Below, one piece after another: positions 27,518 to 36,347 of a stretch of DNA of 64,000 nt. The stretch's first letter is position 1; each line of letters begins with the position of its first letter. Origin of the DNA: Paraburkholderia youngii. Its GTDB lineage: Bacteria; Pseudomonadota; Gammaproteobacteria; Burkholderiales; Burkholderiaceae. A model generated the notes under the pieces. That model had not been told where the DNA came from. It saw only the letters and a list, made by a program, of their open reading frames with translations, and did not search any database. The stretch is taken from assembly GCF_013366925.1 (NCBI RefSeq), contig NZ_JAALDK010000001.1:5950001-6014000 (forward strand), written 5' to 3'. Made by a program: the position numbers and the translations under genes.

Positions 27518-28061
27518 GTTTGGACGACTCGGTAGGTCGGCCTGGCGCGCTCGTCACGAGGCGTCGGCCGACAATGCGCGTGGGGCGCAATGCTTGAAAT
27601 CTTCTAGGGCTTCCAGGGGAGCGAACACGACCGGCGGCCAACTCACGGCGGTCGCTTCGCGGCACTCAGGGACAGCTACACGATCGCGCGTGGCGGACAT
27701 GCCGCTCCGCCGCGGGGCAGGATTCGCGCGGAACGGGCATCAAATGGGCGATCCGAGGCTGCCAGTGCATCTTCCGATCCTTATTCCAAAATGGAATTCT
27801 ACCGCATCATCCCGCCACGCGTTGACGGCAGGAACCTGGGCGGTGACGGCGCTTCGGGGGATTTGGCGGCGAATCCCGCGGCGTTTCGCATGCGACCCCA
27901 TTGACCGGGCGGACGGTTTGGCAAAATTCGCTCAACGGTGCCGAAACGGCCCGGCCAGTGGCGTGCCACCCTTCTCCGCCGCGCGCGGAACGGCCAGAGC
28001 AGGCACCGTTGGCGCTATCATTGACGTTTTCCCGTCTCACACAGCGCACCGCGCGACCCGC
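27518..28061. other. Divergent intergenic region between the DUF3683 gene and ilvA
   Basis: 544 bp with no convincing gene. The coding frame of ilvA runs open through it, but the translation is not IlvA-like and starts well before any ribosome site. It should hold promoters for both flanking genes. I see a 15-bp palindrome at 27783-27797 and a possible plus-strand promoter with TTGACC (27901-27906) and AAAATT/AAATTC about 16-17 bp later. Confidence 0.6.
27783..27797. promoter_or_regulatory. Inverted repeat ATTCCA-AAA-TGGAAT
   Basis: A perfect 6-bp inverted repeat with a 3-bp spacer lies in an AT-richer island, 266 bp upstream of the DUF3683 gene start and 265 bp upstream of ilvA. It is operator-like; the cognate regulator is unknown. 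Confidence 0.45.
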
Positions 28062-29585
28062 ATGGCTTCCCACGACTACCTGAAAAAGACCCTGACCGCG
28101 CGCGTCTACGACGTGGCGCGCGAGACCGAGCTCGAACGCGCGCCGAACCTGTCGGCACGGCTGCGCAATCCGGTTTATCTGAAGCGCGAGGACAACCAGC
28201 CGGTGTTCTCGTTCAAGCTGCGCGGCGCGTACAACAAGATGGCGCATATTCCGGCCGAAGCGCTCAGTCGCGGCGTGATCACCGCGTCGGCGGGCAATCA
28301 TGCGCAGGGCGTGGCGTTGTCGGCCGCACGCATGGGCGTGAAGGCGATCATCGTCGTGCCGGTGACGACCCCGCAGCTCAAGGTCGACGCGATCCGCACG
28401 CATGGCGGGCCGACCGTCGAGGTCGTGCAGTTCGGCGAATCGTATAGCGATGCCTACGGTCACGCGGTCAAGCTGCAGGAGGAGCGCGGCCTGACCTTCG
28501 TGCATCCGTTCGATGATCCGTACGTGATCGCCGGCCAGGGCACGGTGGCGATGGAAATCCTCAGCCAGCACCAGGGGCCGATTCACGCGATCTTCGTGCC
28601 GATCGGCGGCGGCGGTCTCGCGGCCGGTGTCGCCGCATACGTGAAATCGGTGCGCCCGGAGATCAAGGTGATCGGCGTGCAGACCGATGATTCGTGCGCG
28701 ATGGCCGCGTCGCTGAAGGCGGGCGAGCGCGTGACGCTGAACGAAGTGGGCCTGTTCTCCGACGGCACCGCGGTGAAGCTCGTCGGCGAGGAAACCTTCC
28801 GCCTGTGCAGCGAATATCTCGACGAAGTGCTGCTCGTGAACACCGATGCGCTGTGCGCCGCGATCAAGGACGTGTTCCAGGACACGCGCAGCGTGCTCGA
28901 ACCGGCGGGCTCGCTCGCGGTGGCGGGCGCGAAGCAGTACGCCGAACGGGAAGGCATCGAGAACCAGACGCTGATCGCGATCACGTCGGGCGCGAACATG
29001 AACTTCGACCGCATGCGCTTCGTCGCCGAACGCGCCGAAGTGGGCGAAGCCCGCGAAGCGGTTTTCGCGGTGACGATCCCCGAAGAGCGCGGCAGCTTCA
29101 GGCGCTTCTGCGAGCTGGTCGGCACGCGCAGCGTCACCGAATTCAACTACCGGATCGCCGACGCGAACTCGGCGCATATCTTCGTCGGCGTGCAGATCCG
29201 CAACCGCAGCGAACCGGCGCAGATCGCCGGCGCCTTCGAAGCGCACGGCTTCGCGACCGTCGATCTGACCTTCGACGAACTGTCGAAGCAGCACATCCGC
29301 TACATGGTCGGCGGCCGCTCGCCGCTCGCGCGCGATGAACGTCTGTTCCGCTTCGAGTTTCCCGAGCGTCCGGGCGCGCTGATGAAATTCCTGTCGTCGA
29401 TGGCGCCGAACTGGAACATCAGCCTGTTCCACTATCGCAACCAGGGTGCGGACTACAGTTCGATTCTGGTCGGCATTCAGGTGCCCGAAAGCGACCACGC
29501 GGCGTTCGAGCGCTTCATCGAAACGCTCGGCTATCCGTGCTGGGAAGAAACGAAAAACCCGGTCTACCGCCTCTTCCTCGCCTGA
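28062..29585 (+). CDS. ilvA: Threonine ammonia-lyase, biosynthetic
   Basis: PLP enzyme of 507 residues that deaminates L-threonine to 2-oxobutanoate, the committed step to isoleucine. It has the PLP lysine in PVFSFKLRGAYNKM, the SAGNHAQGVALSAARMG block and the glycine-rich phosphate loop PIGGGGLAAGVAAY. Two C-terminal ACT-like regulatory repeats (about 325-507) make it the long, isoleucine-inhibited biosynthetic form. ATG 28062 (MASHDYLKKTLTARVYDVA) gives the standard N-terminus. The 5'-nucleotidase gene follows after 23 bp and queF after that, which may form one transcript. Confidence 0.96.
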   Translation: MASHDYLKKTLTARVYDVARETELERAPNLSARLRNPVYLKREDNQPVFSFKLRGAYNKMAHIPAEALSRGVITASAGNHAQGVALSAARMGVKAIIVVPVTTPQLKVDAIRTHGGPTVEVVQFGESYSDAYGHAVKLQEERGLTFVHPFDDPYVIAGQGTVAMEILSQHQGPIHAIFVPIGGGGLAAGVAAYVKSVRPEIKVIGVQTDDSCAMAASLKAGERVTLNEVGLFSDGTAVKLVGEETFRLCSEYLDEVLLVNTDALCAAIKDVFQDTRSVLEPAGSLAVAGAKQYAEREGIENQTLIAITSGANMNFDRMRFVAERAEVGEAREAVFAVTIPEERGSFRRFCELVGTRSVTEFNYRIADANSAHIFVGVQIRNRSEPAQIAGAFEAHGFATVDLTFDELSKQHIRYMVGGRSPLARDERLFRFEFPERPGALMKFLSSMAPNWNISLFHYRNQGADYSSILVGIQVPESDHAAFERFIETLGYPCWEETKNPVYRLFLA

Positions 29586-29608
29586 TCTCTTCGGACCGGA
29601 ACTCACCG

Positions 29609-30511
29609 ATGGCGCTTTCGCTTGTCGACAAACTGGTGGTCGCAATCTCGTCGCGCGCGCTGTTCGACTTCGAGGAAGAAAACCGCGTCTACGAGGCCGG
29701 CGACCTGAAGGCTTACGAAGCGTTGCAGCGCGAGCGCCTGAACGTGCCCGCGAAACCGGGCGTCGCGTTTCCGCTGATCCGCAAATTGCTTGCGCTGAAC
29801 GCCGTCGGTCATCGCGTCGAAGTGGTGATCCTGTCGCGCAGCGATCCGATCAGCGGCCTGCGCGCGTTTCATTCGTGCCGCGAACACGGACTCGCGATCG
29901 AGCGCGGGGTGTTCACGCGCGGCCGCGCGCCGTTCGGTTATCTGAAGCCGCTGAACGCGGCGCTGTTTCTGTCGGCGAATCAGCAGGACGTGCGCGATGC
30001 GCTCGCCGCTGGCTTCCCTGCCGCACGCGTGTTGCCGGAATCGGCGAGAATGGCGAGCAAGTACCCGGACGAAATCCGCATTGCGTTCGACGGCGACGCG
30101 GTCTTGTTTTCCGACGAAGCGGAACGCATCTTCCAGAAAGACGGCCTGCGCGCGTTCGTCGGTCACGAGATCGACAACAAGCATCTGCCGCTCGCGGACG
30201 GTCCGCTCAAGCCGCTGCTCGAAGCGCTGCACCGGCTGCAAAAACTGGCGGACGCGGCCGCGCCGATGCGCATTCGCACGGCACTGGTAACAGCACGCTC
30301 GGCCCCCGCGCATGAGCGTGCGATCCGCACCCTGATGGCGTGGAACATCGAAATCGACGAAGCGATGTTCCTCGGCGGCCTCGACAAGAGCGCATTTCTG
30401 CGCGAGTTCGAGCCCGACTTTTTCTTCGACGACCAGATCGGCCACTGCGAATCGGCCCGCGTCGTAACGGCGACTGGGCACGTGCTGAGTGGCATCGTGA
30501 ACGCATCATGA
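29609..30511 (+). CDS. 5'-nucleotidase (cytosolic 5'-nucleotidase I-like)
   Basis: Protein of 300 residues matching the bacterial 5'-nucleotidase family related to eukaryotic cN-I, expected to dephosphorylate nucleoside monophosphates in the cytoplasm. Characteristic stretches are [20 protein letters not shown] (with the DFE nucleophile region), [46 protein letters not shown] (an acidic HAD-type segment) and [14 protein letters not shown] 29609 begins directly at the conserved core. Its TGA overlaps the queF ATG by 4 bp, so the two are translationally coupled. Confidence 0.85.
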   Translation: MALSLVDKLVVAISSRALFDFEEENRVYEAGDLKAYEALQRERLNVPAKPGVAFPLIRKLLALNAVGHRVEVVILSRSDPISGLRAFHSCREHGLAIERGVFTRGRAPFGYLKPLNAALFLSANQQDVRDALAAGFPAARVLPESARMASKYPDEIRIAFDGDAVLFSDEAERIFQKDGLRAFVGHEIDNKHLPLADGPLKPLLEALHRLQKLADAAAPMRIRTALVTARSAPAHERAIRTLMAWNIEIDEAMFLGGLDKSAFLREFEPDFFFDDQIGHCESARVVTATGHVLSGIVNAS

Positions 30512-31332
30512 CACCCGAACAATCCCCGCTCGGTAAGTCCTCGACTTACGCCGAACAATACGATCCGACGCTGCTGTTTCCGATTGCGCGCAGCCATGCC
30601 CGCGAGGCGATCGGCATTACCGCGCGACTGCCGTTTTTCGGCACCGACATCTGGAACGCCTACGAGCTGTCGTGGCTGAATACACGCGGCAAACCGCAAA
30701 TCGCGGTCGCGACGTTCTTCGTACCGGCCGATTCGCCGAACATCGTCGAATCCAAGTCGTTCAAGCTGTATCTCGGCTCGTTCGCGCAGACCGCCTTCGA
30801 ATCGGCCGAGAGCGTGCGCGACACGATCAGGCGCGACGTGTCCGCGTCGTGCGGCGCGACGGTGTCGGTGCATCTGCACACGCCGCACGAATTCGGCAAG
30901 CTGAAAATGGAAGAATTCGACGGCCTGTCGCTCGATCGGCTCGAACTCGAGGCGAGCATCTATCAGCCGGACGCGTCGCTTTTGAGCGCGGCGCACAACG
31001 AAGCGCCGGTCGAGGAAACGCTGTTCTCGAACCTGCTGAAGTCGAACTGCCCGGTGACCGGACAGCCGGACTGGGGCAGCGTGCAGATCCACTATGCCGG
31101 GCCACAAATCGATCACGCGGGCCTGCTGCGCTACATCATCTCGTACCGCAATCACACCGGCTTTCACGAGCAATGCGTCGAGCGGATCTTCGTCGACATC
31201 ATGAAGATGTGCAAACCGCTGAAGCTCGCGGTCTATGCGCGCTACACGCGCCGCGGCGGGCTCGACATCAACCCGTTCCGCACCAACTACAACCTGCCGA
31301 TGCCGGACAACATGCGGCTCGCGCGGCAGTAA
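30508..31332 (+). CDS. queF: NADPH-dependent 7-cyano-7-deazaguanine reductase (QueF)
   Basis: Reduces preQ0 nitrile to preQ1 amine in queuosine tRNA-modification synthesis. At 274 residues it is the long, two-domain YqcD-type QueF. The catalytic Cys sits in [24 protein letters not shown] together with the conserved Asp (QPDWG). The NADPH-binding and QueF signatures [17 protein letters not shown] and [16 protein letters not shown] are present. ATG 30508 overlaps the nucleotidase stop. No other que genes are in the window. A symmetric hairpin follows the stop. Confidence 0.95.
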   Translation: MTPEQSPLGKSSTYAEQYDPTLLFPIARSHAREAIGITARLPFFGTDIWNAYELSWLNTRGKPQIAVATFFVPADSPNIVESKSFKLYLGSFAQTAFESAESVRDTIRRDVSASCGATVSVHLHTPHEFGKLKMEEFDGLSLDRLELEASIYQPDASLLSAAHNEAPVEETLFSNLLKSNCPVTGQPDWGSVQIHYAGPQIDHAGLLRYIISYRNHTGFHEQCVERIFVDIMKMCKPLKLAVYARYTRRGGLDINPFRTNYNLPMPDNMRLARQ

Positions 31333-31377
31333 CGACAACGCGGGCAAGCACACGAGCATGCACGGCGGCAAACGCAA

Positions 31378-31416
31378 CGAGGGCGCCGCAGGCCATCACA
31401 GCCTGCGGCGCCCTCG
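31378..31416. terminator. Long GC hairpin between convergent queF and ridA-like genes
   Basis: A 16-bp perfect inverted repeat (CGAGGGCGCCGCAGGC with its complement) and a 7-nt loop lie midway between two convergent genes. It lacks a U-tract on both sides, so termination would depend on the stem or on Rho. Confidence 0.6.
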
Positions 31417-31439
31417 TCACATCGAAGCCGTCAAAGCGC

Positions 31440-31826
31440 TCAGGCCGCCGGCTTCTTGTAAGCGACGCAATCCACCTCGACCTTGCAGTCGATCACCATC
31501 GACGACACCACGCACGCGCGCGCCGGCGGATTCTCGCCAAAATACTCGCGAAACACCTTATTGAACGACGCGAAGTCGCGCGGATCATCGAGCCACACGC
31601 CGCAACGCACGACGTGCTCGGCGCCATAGCCCGCTTCCTTCAGGATCGCGAACACGTTCTGGATCGCCTTGTGCGATTGCTCGACGATGCCGCCGTTGAC
31701 CACTTCGCCGTTTTCCATCGGCGTCTGGCCCGACACGAACAGCCAGCCGTCCGCTTCGACCGCGCGCGCGAACGGCATCACCTGACCGCCCGTTCCCTTT
31801 CCGCCTTCCACGCCATATCGCTTCAT
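31440..31826 (-). CDS. RidA/YjgF-family protein
   Basis: Protein of 128 residues with the RidA fold, which deaminates reactive enamines and imines released by PLP-dependent amino-acid lyases. It contains FVSGQTPMENGEVVNGGIVEQSHKAIQNVFAIL and, near the C-terminus, ENPPARACVVSSM, whose Arg is the conserved active-site residue. ATG 31826 has an AAGGAG ribosome site; an in-frame codon nine residues upstream is less likely. It ends the rpiR-deacylase-ridA transcript, so it probably clears imines made by the divergent D-amino-acid PLP enzyme. Confidence 0.9.
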   Translation of the reverse strand: MKRYGVEGGKGTGGQVMPFARAVEADGWLFVSGQTPMENGEVVNGGIVEQSHKAIQNVFAILKEAGYGAEHVVRCGVWLDDPRDFASFNKVFREYFGENPPARACVVSSMVIDCKVEVDCVAYKKPAA

Positions 31827-31898
31827 CGTCACACTCCTTAAAAAGTCGGGCACGTGCGCGGCGCCCTCGCCGCGCGTGCCGCCATCAATCGATAAAAA

Positions 31899-33380
31899 TC
31901 AGAACGCGCCCTGCGCATCGCCCTTCGACGGTGCGCCGCGCGTGACGAACCGGCCAGCCCTCTCGCCCGTCACCGCGCCGTCGCGATACGACAGCACGCC
32001 GTTGACCCACACCGCGTCGATGCCGGCAGCGGGCTGCTGCGGCTTGTCGAAAGTCGCCAGGTCGAGCACTTTCGACGGATCGAACAGCACGAGGTCGGCG
32101 TGATAGCCGATGTGCACTTCGCCGCGCTGCGCGAGACCGAAGCGGCGCGCGGACAGGCTCGTCATTTTGCGCACCGCCTCTTCGAGCGGCAGCAGCGCGG
32201 CATCACGCGCATAGTGGCCGAGCACGCGCGGAAACGCGCCCCACAGCCGCGGATGCGGCAGCGGATCGTTCGGCAAGCCGTCCGAGCCGACCATCGTCGC
32301 CGGATGCGACAGGATGCGCCGCACGTCGTCTTCGGACATGTTGTGATAGACCGCGCCTGCCGGCTGCAGGCGCTTGCCCGCTTCCTGCTGCGAGACACCC
32401 CATTCGGCGGCGACCTCCTTGATCAGCTTGCCCGCCATCTCCGGATGCGGCTCGGACCACGTGATCGTGATGTCGATGTCGCCCGTCACCTGCTTCAGAT
32501 CGAGCGTCGACGAACTGCGGTTGTACGGATAGCAGTCGCAACCGACCGGCTGCCCGCCGCGCGCGCCTTCGAGCGACTTCAGCACTTCGACGCTGCGCCC
32601 CCAGTTCGACGGCCCCGCGCACTTCAGATGCGAGATCACGACCGGCACGCGCGCATGCCGGCCGACGCGGTAAGCCTCGTCCATCGCGTCGAGAATCGCG
32701 TCGAACTCGGTGCGCATGTGGGTCGTATAGAGCGCGCCCGCGGCGGCGAGCGGCTCGGCGAGCGCCATCACTTCCTCGGTCGGCGCGGCGAACGCCGAAC
32801 CGTACGCGAGCCCCGAGCTCAAGCCCAGTGCGCCGTGCGCGAGCGCTTCCTCGAGCTGCGCGCACATGCGCTCGATTTCCTCGGCAGTCGCCGCGCGATC
32901 GAGCCGGTCCATCTGGTTATTGCGCAACGCCGTGTGGCCGATCAGCGCGCCGACGTTCACCGCCGGCCGCGCGGCGTTCACCGCGCTCACGTAGTCGGCG
33001 AAGGTCGGGTACTGGAACGCATCGCGCTCGCCGAGCAGGTTCATCGGATCGGGCGGATCGCCCTTCAGCGACACCGGCGACGCGCTGATGCCGCAATTGC
33101 CGACGATCACCGTCGTCACGCCCTGGGTGATCTTCGGCAGCATCTGCGGCGAGCGGATCACGTGCGTGTCGTCGTGCGTGTGCACGTCGATGAAGCCCGG
33201 CGCGAGCGCGCGCCCCTCGGCCTCGATCACCTCTTCGGCGAGCCAGTTCGACAGATTGCCGATCGCGGCGATGCGCCCGTCGCGGATCGCCACATCGCGC
33301 TCTACAGGCGGGGCGCCCGTGCCGTCATACAGTTGCGCGCCGACGATCAGCGTGTCGGCGGCTTCGGGATGCGAATGCAT
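31899..33380 (-). CDS. N-acyl-D-amino-acid deacylase
   Basis: Amidohydrolase-superfamily zinc enzyme of 493 residues that hydrolyses N-acyl-D-amino acids to D-amino acids. It has the N-terminal beta-sandwich start (DTLIVGAQLYDGTGAP), the metal motif PGFIDVHTHDDTH, the ALGLSSGLAYG stretch, HLKCAG (metal His), and the late GSDGLPNDPLPHPRLWGAFPRVLG with the catalytic Asp. ATG 33380 has an AGGAG ribosome site overlapping the upstream rpiR stop region, with only 3 bp between genes. Cytoplasmic; no signal peptide. Confidence 0.93.
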   Translation of the reverse strand: MHSHPEAADTLIVGAQLYDGTGAPPVERDVAIRDGRIAAIGNLSNWLAEEVIEAEGRALAPGFIDVHTHDDTHVIRSPQMLPKITQGVTTVIVGNCGISASPVSLKGDPPDPMNLLGERDAFQYPTFADYVSAVNAARPAVNVGALIGHTALRNNQMDRLDRAATAEEIERMCAQLEEALAHGALGLSSGLAYGSAFAAPTEEVMALAEPLAAAGALYTTHMRTEFDAILDAMDEAYRVGRHARVPVVISHLKCAGPSNWGRSVEVLKSLEGARGGQPVGCDCYPYNRSSSTLDLKQVTGDIDITITWSEPHPEMAGKLIKEVAAEWGVSQQEAGKRLQPAGAVYHNMSEDDVRRILSHPATMVGSDGLPNDPLPHPRLWGAFPRVLGHYARDAALLPLEEAVRKMTSLSARRFGLAQRGEVHIGYHADLVLFDPSKVLDLATFDKPQQPAAGIDAVWVNGVLSYRDGAVTGERAGRFVTRGAPSKGDAQGAF

Positions 33381-33383
33381 GGA

Positions 33384-34274
33384 TCAATCTCCTAACGGTT
33401 GTCGATCGCCGCCGCCGCGGTGCGCATCGAGCGCGTGCTTCATGCGGCGCAGCAATTCGCGGCTCTCGTCGCCCTGGCTGACGGCAAGTTCGGTGACGAG
33501 CACATCGAGCGCCATCATCATCGCGTAACGGGAAGACGACGGCTTGTAAATGAAATCGGTTTCGAACGCGACGATCGGGATCAGCCAGTCGGCGAGCTTC
33601 GCCAGTGGCGACGTGGGCGCGGTCACCGCGACCACGGTCGCGCCGTAGCTGCGCGCGATCTTGCAGTTCTCGACCATCTCGGGCACGCGACCCGTGGTGG
33701 ACAGCGCGATCACCACGCAGTCGCGCGACACCGTGCTCGCCACCATGCGCTGCAACAGTCCGTCCTGATAGGTCGCGACCGGGCGGCCGAGGCGCACGAG
33801 CCTGAAACGCATTTCGTCGGCGAGCGCGGTCGAGCCGCCGCCCATGCCGAACACGTAAATCATGCGCGCATTGCGCAGCGCGGCCGCCGCTTCGGCGAGC
33901 GGCGCCTGGCGCAGCAGTTGATGATTGTGCGCGAGCGCGGTTTGCAGTTCGTCGAAGACGCGCGTGGCGATCGGCTCGGGTGCGTCACTTGTTGCGTCGC
34001 GCTCGAGAAAACGCTGACCGACCGCGGCCGCCTGCGCGAGCCGCAGCTTCAGCTCGCGCACGTCGCGGCAGCCAACCGCCTTCGCGAAGCGCGTGACGGT
34101 CGCGATGCTGACCTCGGCCTGCTGCGCGAGCGCGCCGATGCTCGCGCGCGACGCGCCGGTCAGATCGTCGAGGATCAGCGCGGCGACCTTGCGTTCGGCC
34201 GAGCGCAGTTCCGGCGCACATTCGGCGATGCGCGCGACGATGTCGAAAGCGAGCGGTTCGGCGCTACTGTTCAT
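33384..34274 (-). CDS. RpiR/MurR-family regulator with SIS domain
   Basis: Transcription regulator of 296 residues. The N-terminal HTH_6 domain (about 10-85: AERKVAALILDDLTGASRASIGALAQQAEVSIATVTRFAKAVG pattern) is followed by a SIS sugar-phosphate-type binding domain (about 125-265: YVFGMGGGSTALADEMRFRLVRLG, VIALSTTGRVPEMVENCKIARSYGATVVAVT). In this locus the ligand is more likely derived from D-amino acids than from sugars. ATG 34274 is used because upstream codons run into the divergent promoter, but its ribosome site is poor. It is first in the rpiR-deacylase-ridA transcript and divergent from the PLP lyase gene. Confidence 0.85.
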   Translation of the reverse strand: MNSSAEPLAFDIVARIAECAPELRSAERKVAALILDDLTGASRASIGALAQQAEVSIATVTRFAKAVGCRDVRELKLRLAQAAAVGQRFLERDATSDAPEPIATRVFDELQTALAHNHQLLRQAPLAEAAAALRNARMIYVFGMGGGSTALADEMRFRLVRLGRPVATYQDGLLQRMVASTVSRDCVVIALSTTGRVPEMVENCKIARSYGATVVAVTAPTSPLAKLADWLIPIVAFETDFIYKPSSSRYAMMMALDVLVTELAVSQGDESRELLRRMKHALDAHRGGGDRQPLGD

Positions 34275-34362
34275 GGCGGGCGGCTTCGCGGCACGGCTTT
34301 CGCGGCCCTTTGCGGCGGCCTTCGAAACCCGTGGTACTAAATAACATTTCTCCGGACATCGT

Positions 34363-34384
34363 ACTTTCGGTAACATGGTAAAGT
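34363..34384. promoter_or_regulatory. Candidate RpiR operator in the divergent D-amino-acid promoter
   Basis: ACTTT (34363-34367) and AAAGT (34380-34384) form an inverted repeat with a 12-bp AT-rich spacer, and two TAACAT direct repeats lie at 34342-34347 and 34371-34376. It sits 41 bp upstream of the PLP enzyme start. Suggestive only. Confidence 0.3.
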
Positions 34385-34425
34385 CAAATCTGATTGAATT
34401 TAACCGGACGATGGAGCACGGAGAC

Positions 34426-35703
34426 ATGAAAGTTACAAACTATCAGGGCGCGACGATTGATCCTTATAGCAAGGGCTTGGGCATGGTTCCGGGCACGAGC
34501 GTCCAGCTGAAGGACGCCGCGCGCCTCGAGTGGAACCTGCTCGCCGAGGACGTGAGCCTGCCGGCCGCCGTGCTGTACGAGGATCGCGTCGAGCACAACC
34601 TGAAGTGGATGCAGGCGTTCGTCGCCGAATACGGCGTCAAGCTCGCGCCGCACGGTAAGACCACGATGGCGCCGCAGCTGTTTCGCCGTCAGCTCGAAAC
34701 CGGCGCGTGGGGTATCACGCTAGCCACCGCCCATCAGGTGCGCGCGGCGTATCACGGCGGCGTGTCGCGCGTCCTGATGGCGAATCAGCTGGTCGGCCGC
34801 CACAACATGGTGATGATCGCCGAATTGCTCAGCGATCCGGATTTCGAATTCTTCTGCCTCGTCGATTCGGCCGAAGGGGTCGAGCAACTCGGCGAATTCT
34901 TCACGTCGGTGAAGAAGCCGCTGCAGGTACTGCTCGAACTCGGCGTGCCGGGCGGGCGCACCGGCGTGCGCGATGAAGCGCAGCGCAACGCGGTGCTGGA
35001 CGCGATCGCGCGCTATCCGGACGTGCTGAAGCTCGCGGGCGTCGAACTGTACGAAGGCGTGCTGAAGGAAGAAGCCGACGTGCGCGCGTTCCTGCAAGGT
35101 GCGGTTGCAGTTACGCGCGAGCTAGTCGAGCAAGGACGTTTCGCGCGTTCGCCGGCGGTGTTATCCGGCGCAGGATCGGCGTGGTACGACGTGGTCGCGG
35201 AAGAATTCGCGCAGGCGACGCAAACCGGCAAGGTCGAGGTCGTGCTGCGGCCCGGCTGCTACCTGACGCATGACGTGGGCATCTATCGCAAGGCGCAGAC
35301 CGACATCTTCAAGCGCAATCCGGTCGCGAAGAAAATGGGCGAAGGCTTGCTGCCGGCGCTGCAATTGTGGGCGTACGTGCAGTCGATTCCCGAGCCGGAT
35401 CGCGCGATCATCGGCCTCGGCAAACGCGACTCCGCGTTCGACGCGGGCATGCCGGAGCCGGCGCGCCACTATCGTCCGGGCAACGAGGCGCCGCGCGACA
35501 TCGCCGCGAGCGAAGGCTGGGAAATCTTCGGTCTGATGGATCAGCACGCGTATCTGCGCATCCCCGCCGGCGCCGATCTGAAAGTGGGTGACATGATCGC
35601 GTTCGACATCTCGCATCCGTGCCTGACGTTCGACAAGTGGAAGCAGGTGCTGGTCCTCGATCCGCAGTATCGCGTGAAGGAAGTGATCGAGACGTTTTTC
35701 TGA
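34426..35703 (+). CDS. PLP-dependent D-amino-acid deaminase / DSD1-type (alanine racemase-fold)
   Basis: Fold-type III PLP enzyme of 425 residues related to D-serine dehydratase DSD1 and D-threonine aldolase, annotated in relatives as amino acid deaminase. The PLP lysine is in YGVKLAPHGKTTMAPQLFRRQ. The barrel carries VLLELGVPGGRTGVR and the phosphate-binding LSGAGSAWYD. The late MDQHAYLRIP and DMIAFDISHPCLTFDKW segments hold the His and Cys of the usual metal site. ATG 34426 has a GGAG ribosome site. It probably consumes the D-amino acids released by the deacylase encoded on the other strand. Confidence 0.85.
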   Translation: MKVTNYQGATIDPYSKGLGMVPGTSVQLKDAARLEWNLLAEDVSLPAAVLYEDRVEHNLKWMQAFVAEYGVKLAPHGKTTMAPQLFRRQLETGAWGITLATAHQVRAAYHGGVSRVLMANQLVGRHNMVMIAELLSDPDFEFFCLVDSAEGVEQLGEFFTSVKKPLQVLLELGVPGGRTGVRDEAQRNAVLDAIARYPDVLKLAGVELYEGVLKEEADVRAFLQGAVAVTRELVEQGRFARSPAVLSGAGSAWYDVVAEEFAQATQTGKVEVVLRPGCYLTHDVGIYRKAQTDIFKRNPVAKKMGEGLLPALQLWAYVQSIPEPDRAIIGLGKRDSAFDAGMPEPARHYRPGNEAPRDIAASEGWEIFGLMDQHAYLRIPAGADLKVGDMIAFDISHPCLTFDKWKQVLVLDPQYRVKEVIETFF

Positions 35704-35753
35704 TTGGATTGGAGTGGATTGCGCCGCGCTGAAGCGCAGGCTTTCCGACGATA

Positions 35754-35791
35754 GAAAAAAGGCTGTGAGCCCAAGGGCGCACAGCCTTTTT
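35754..35791. terminator. Bidirectional intrinsic terminator
   Basis: AAAAAAGGCTGTG at 35755-35767 pairs with CACAGCCTTTTT at 35780-35791 around a 12-nt loop. It lies between the plus-strand deaminase gene and the convergent MarR gene, with A and T runs suited to both directions. Confidence 0.9.
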
Positions 35792-35813
35792 GTCGTCGCA
35801 AGCGGAGAAAAGA

Positions 35814-36317
35814 TCACACGCGTTGGGCCGCCTCGTCGCCGGCGGTTTCCTGGGCTGCTCCAGCGGCGCCGGCCGCTGCGCCCGCATTGGCCGCCACTTC
35901 GCCGATGCGCGTCTCCAGCATTTTCAGCGCGCTCGACAACGCCGCGAGCGCCTCATCCGGCAACCCTGCCATCGTGTCGTGCAAGAACGCCTGGCGACGC
36001 GGCAGGCTCGCTTCGGTCGCGTCGCGACCTGCTTCAGTCAGGCGCACGTTGGTCACGCGGTTATCGCGCGCATCCATGCTGCGGGCGATCCAGCCCAGGC
36101 TTTCGAGCGCCTTCAACTGCCGCGTCAGCGCGCCCGGATCGACGCGTAGCCGCTCGACGAGCCGCTTCTGCGACGACTCGCCGGCCTGCTCGTGCAGCGC
36201 GAGCAGAATGCGCCAGCGTGGCAGCGGATGACCCACCTGGGTCTCGAATGCCGACATGAATGCCCGATACGTGCGGCCAAATTGCTGCATGACGGCGACG
36301 CGGTCCTGTTCTTCCAT
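35814..36317 (-). CDS. MarR-family transcription regulator
   Basis: Winged-helix regulator of 167 residues. The DNA-binding core is LPRWRILLALHEQAGESSQKRLVERLRVDPGALTRQLKALESLGWIARSMDARDNRVTNVRLTEAG in pattern, with the wing DARDNR. The C-terminus is an Ala/Gly-rich tail of unknown role. ATG 36317 is preferred over a GTG seven codons earlier. It lies 30 bp downstream of an MFS exporter gene on the same strand, so the pair likely forms a self-regulated efflux operon. A palindrome upstream of the exporter is the candidate operator. Confidence 0.88.
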   Translation of the reverse strand: MEEQDRVAVMQQFGRTYRAFMSAFETQVGHPLPRWRILLALHEQAGESSQKRLVERLRVDPGALTRQLKALESLGWIARSMDARDNRVTNVRLTEAGRDATEASLPRRQAFLHDTMAGLPDEALAALSSALKMLETRIGEVAANAGAAAGAAGAAQETAGDEAAQRV

Positions 36318-36347
36318 AATCTGCCTGTCCAACACCAAGTCAAAAAA

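Noticed and set aside
27516..28061. N-terminal extension of ilvA by about 180 codons
   Set aside because: The extension is not IlvA-like and crosses the divergent promoter region; ATG 28062 gives the normal N-terminus.
27807..29645. 612-codon minus-strand frame across ilvA
   Set aside because: Antisense shadow of ilvA; His/Arg/Ala-rich with no family features.
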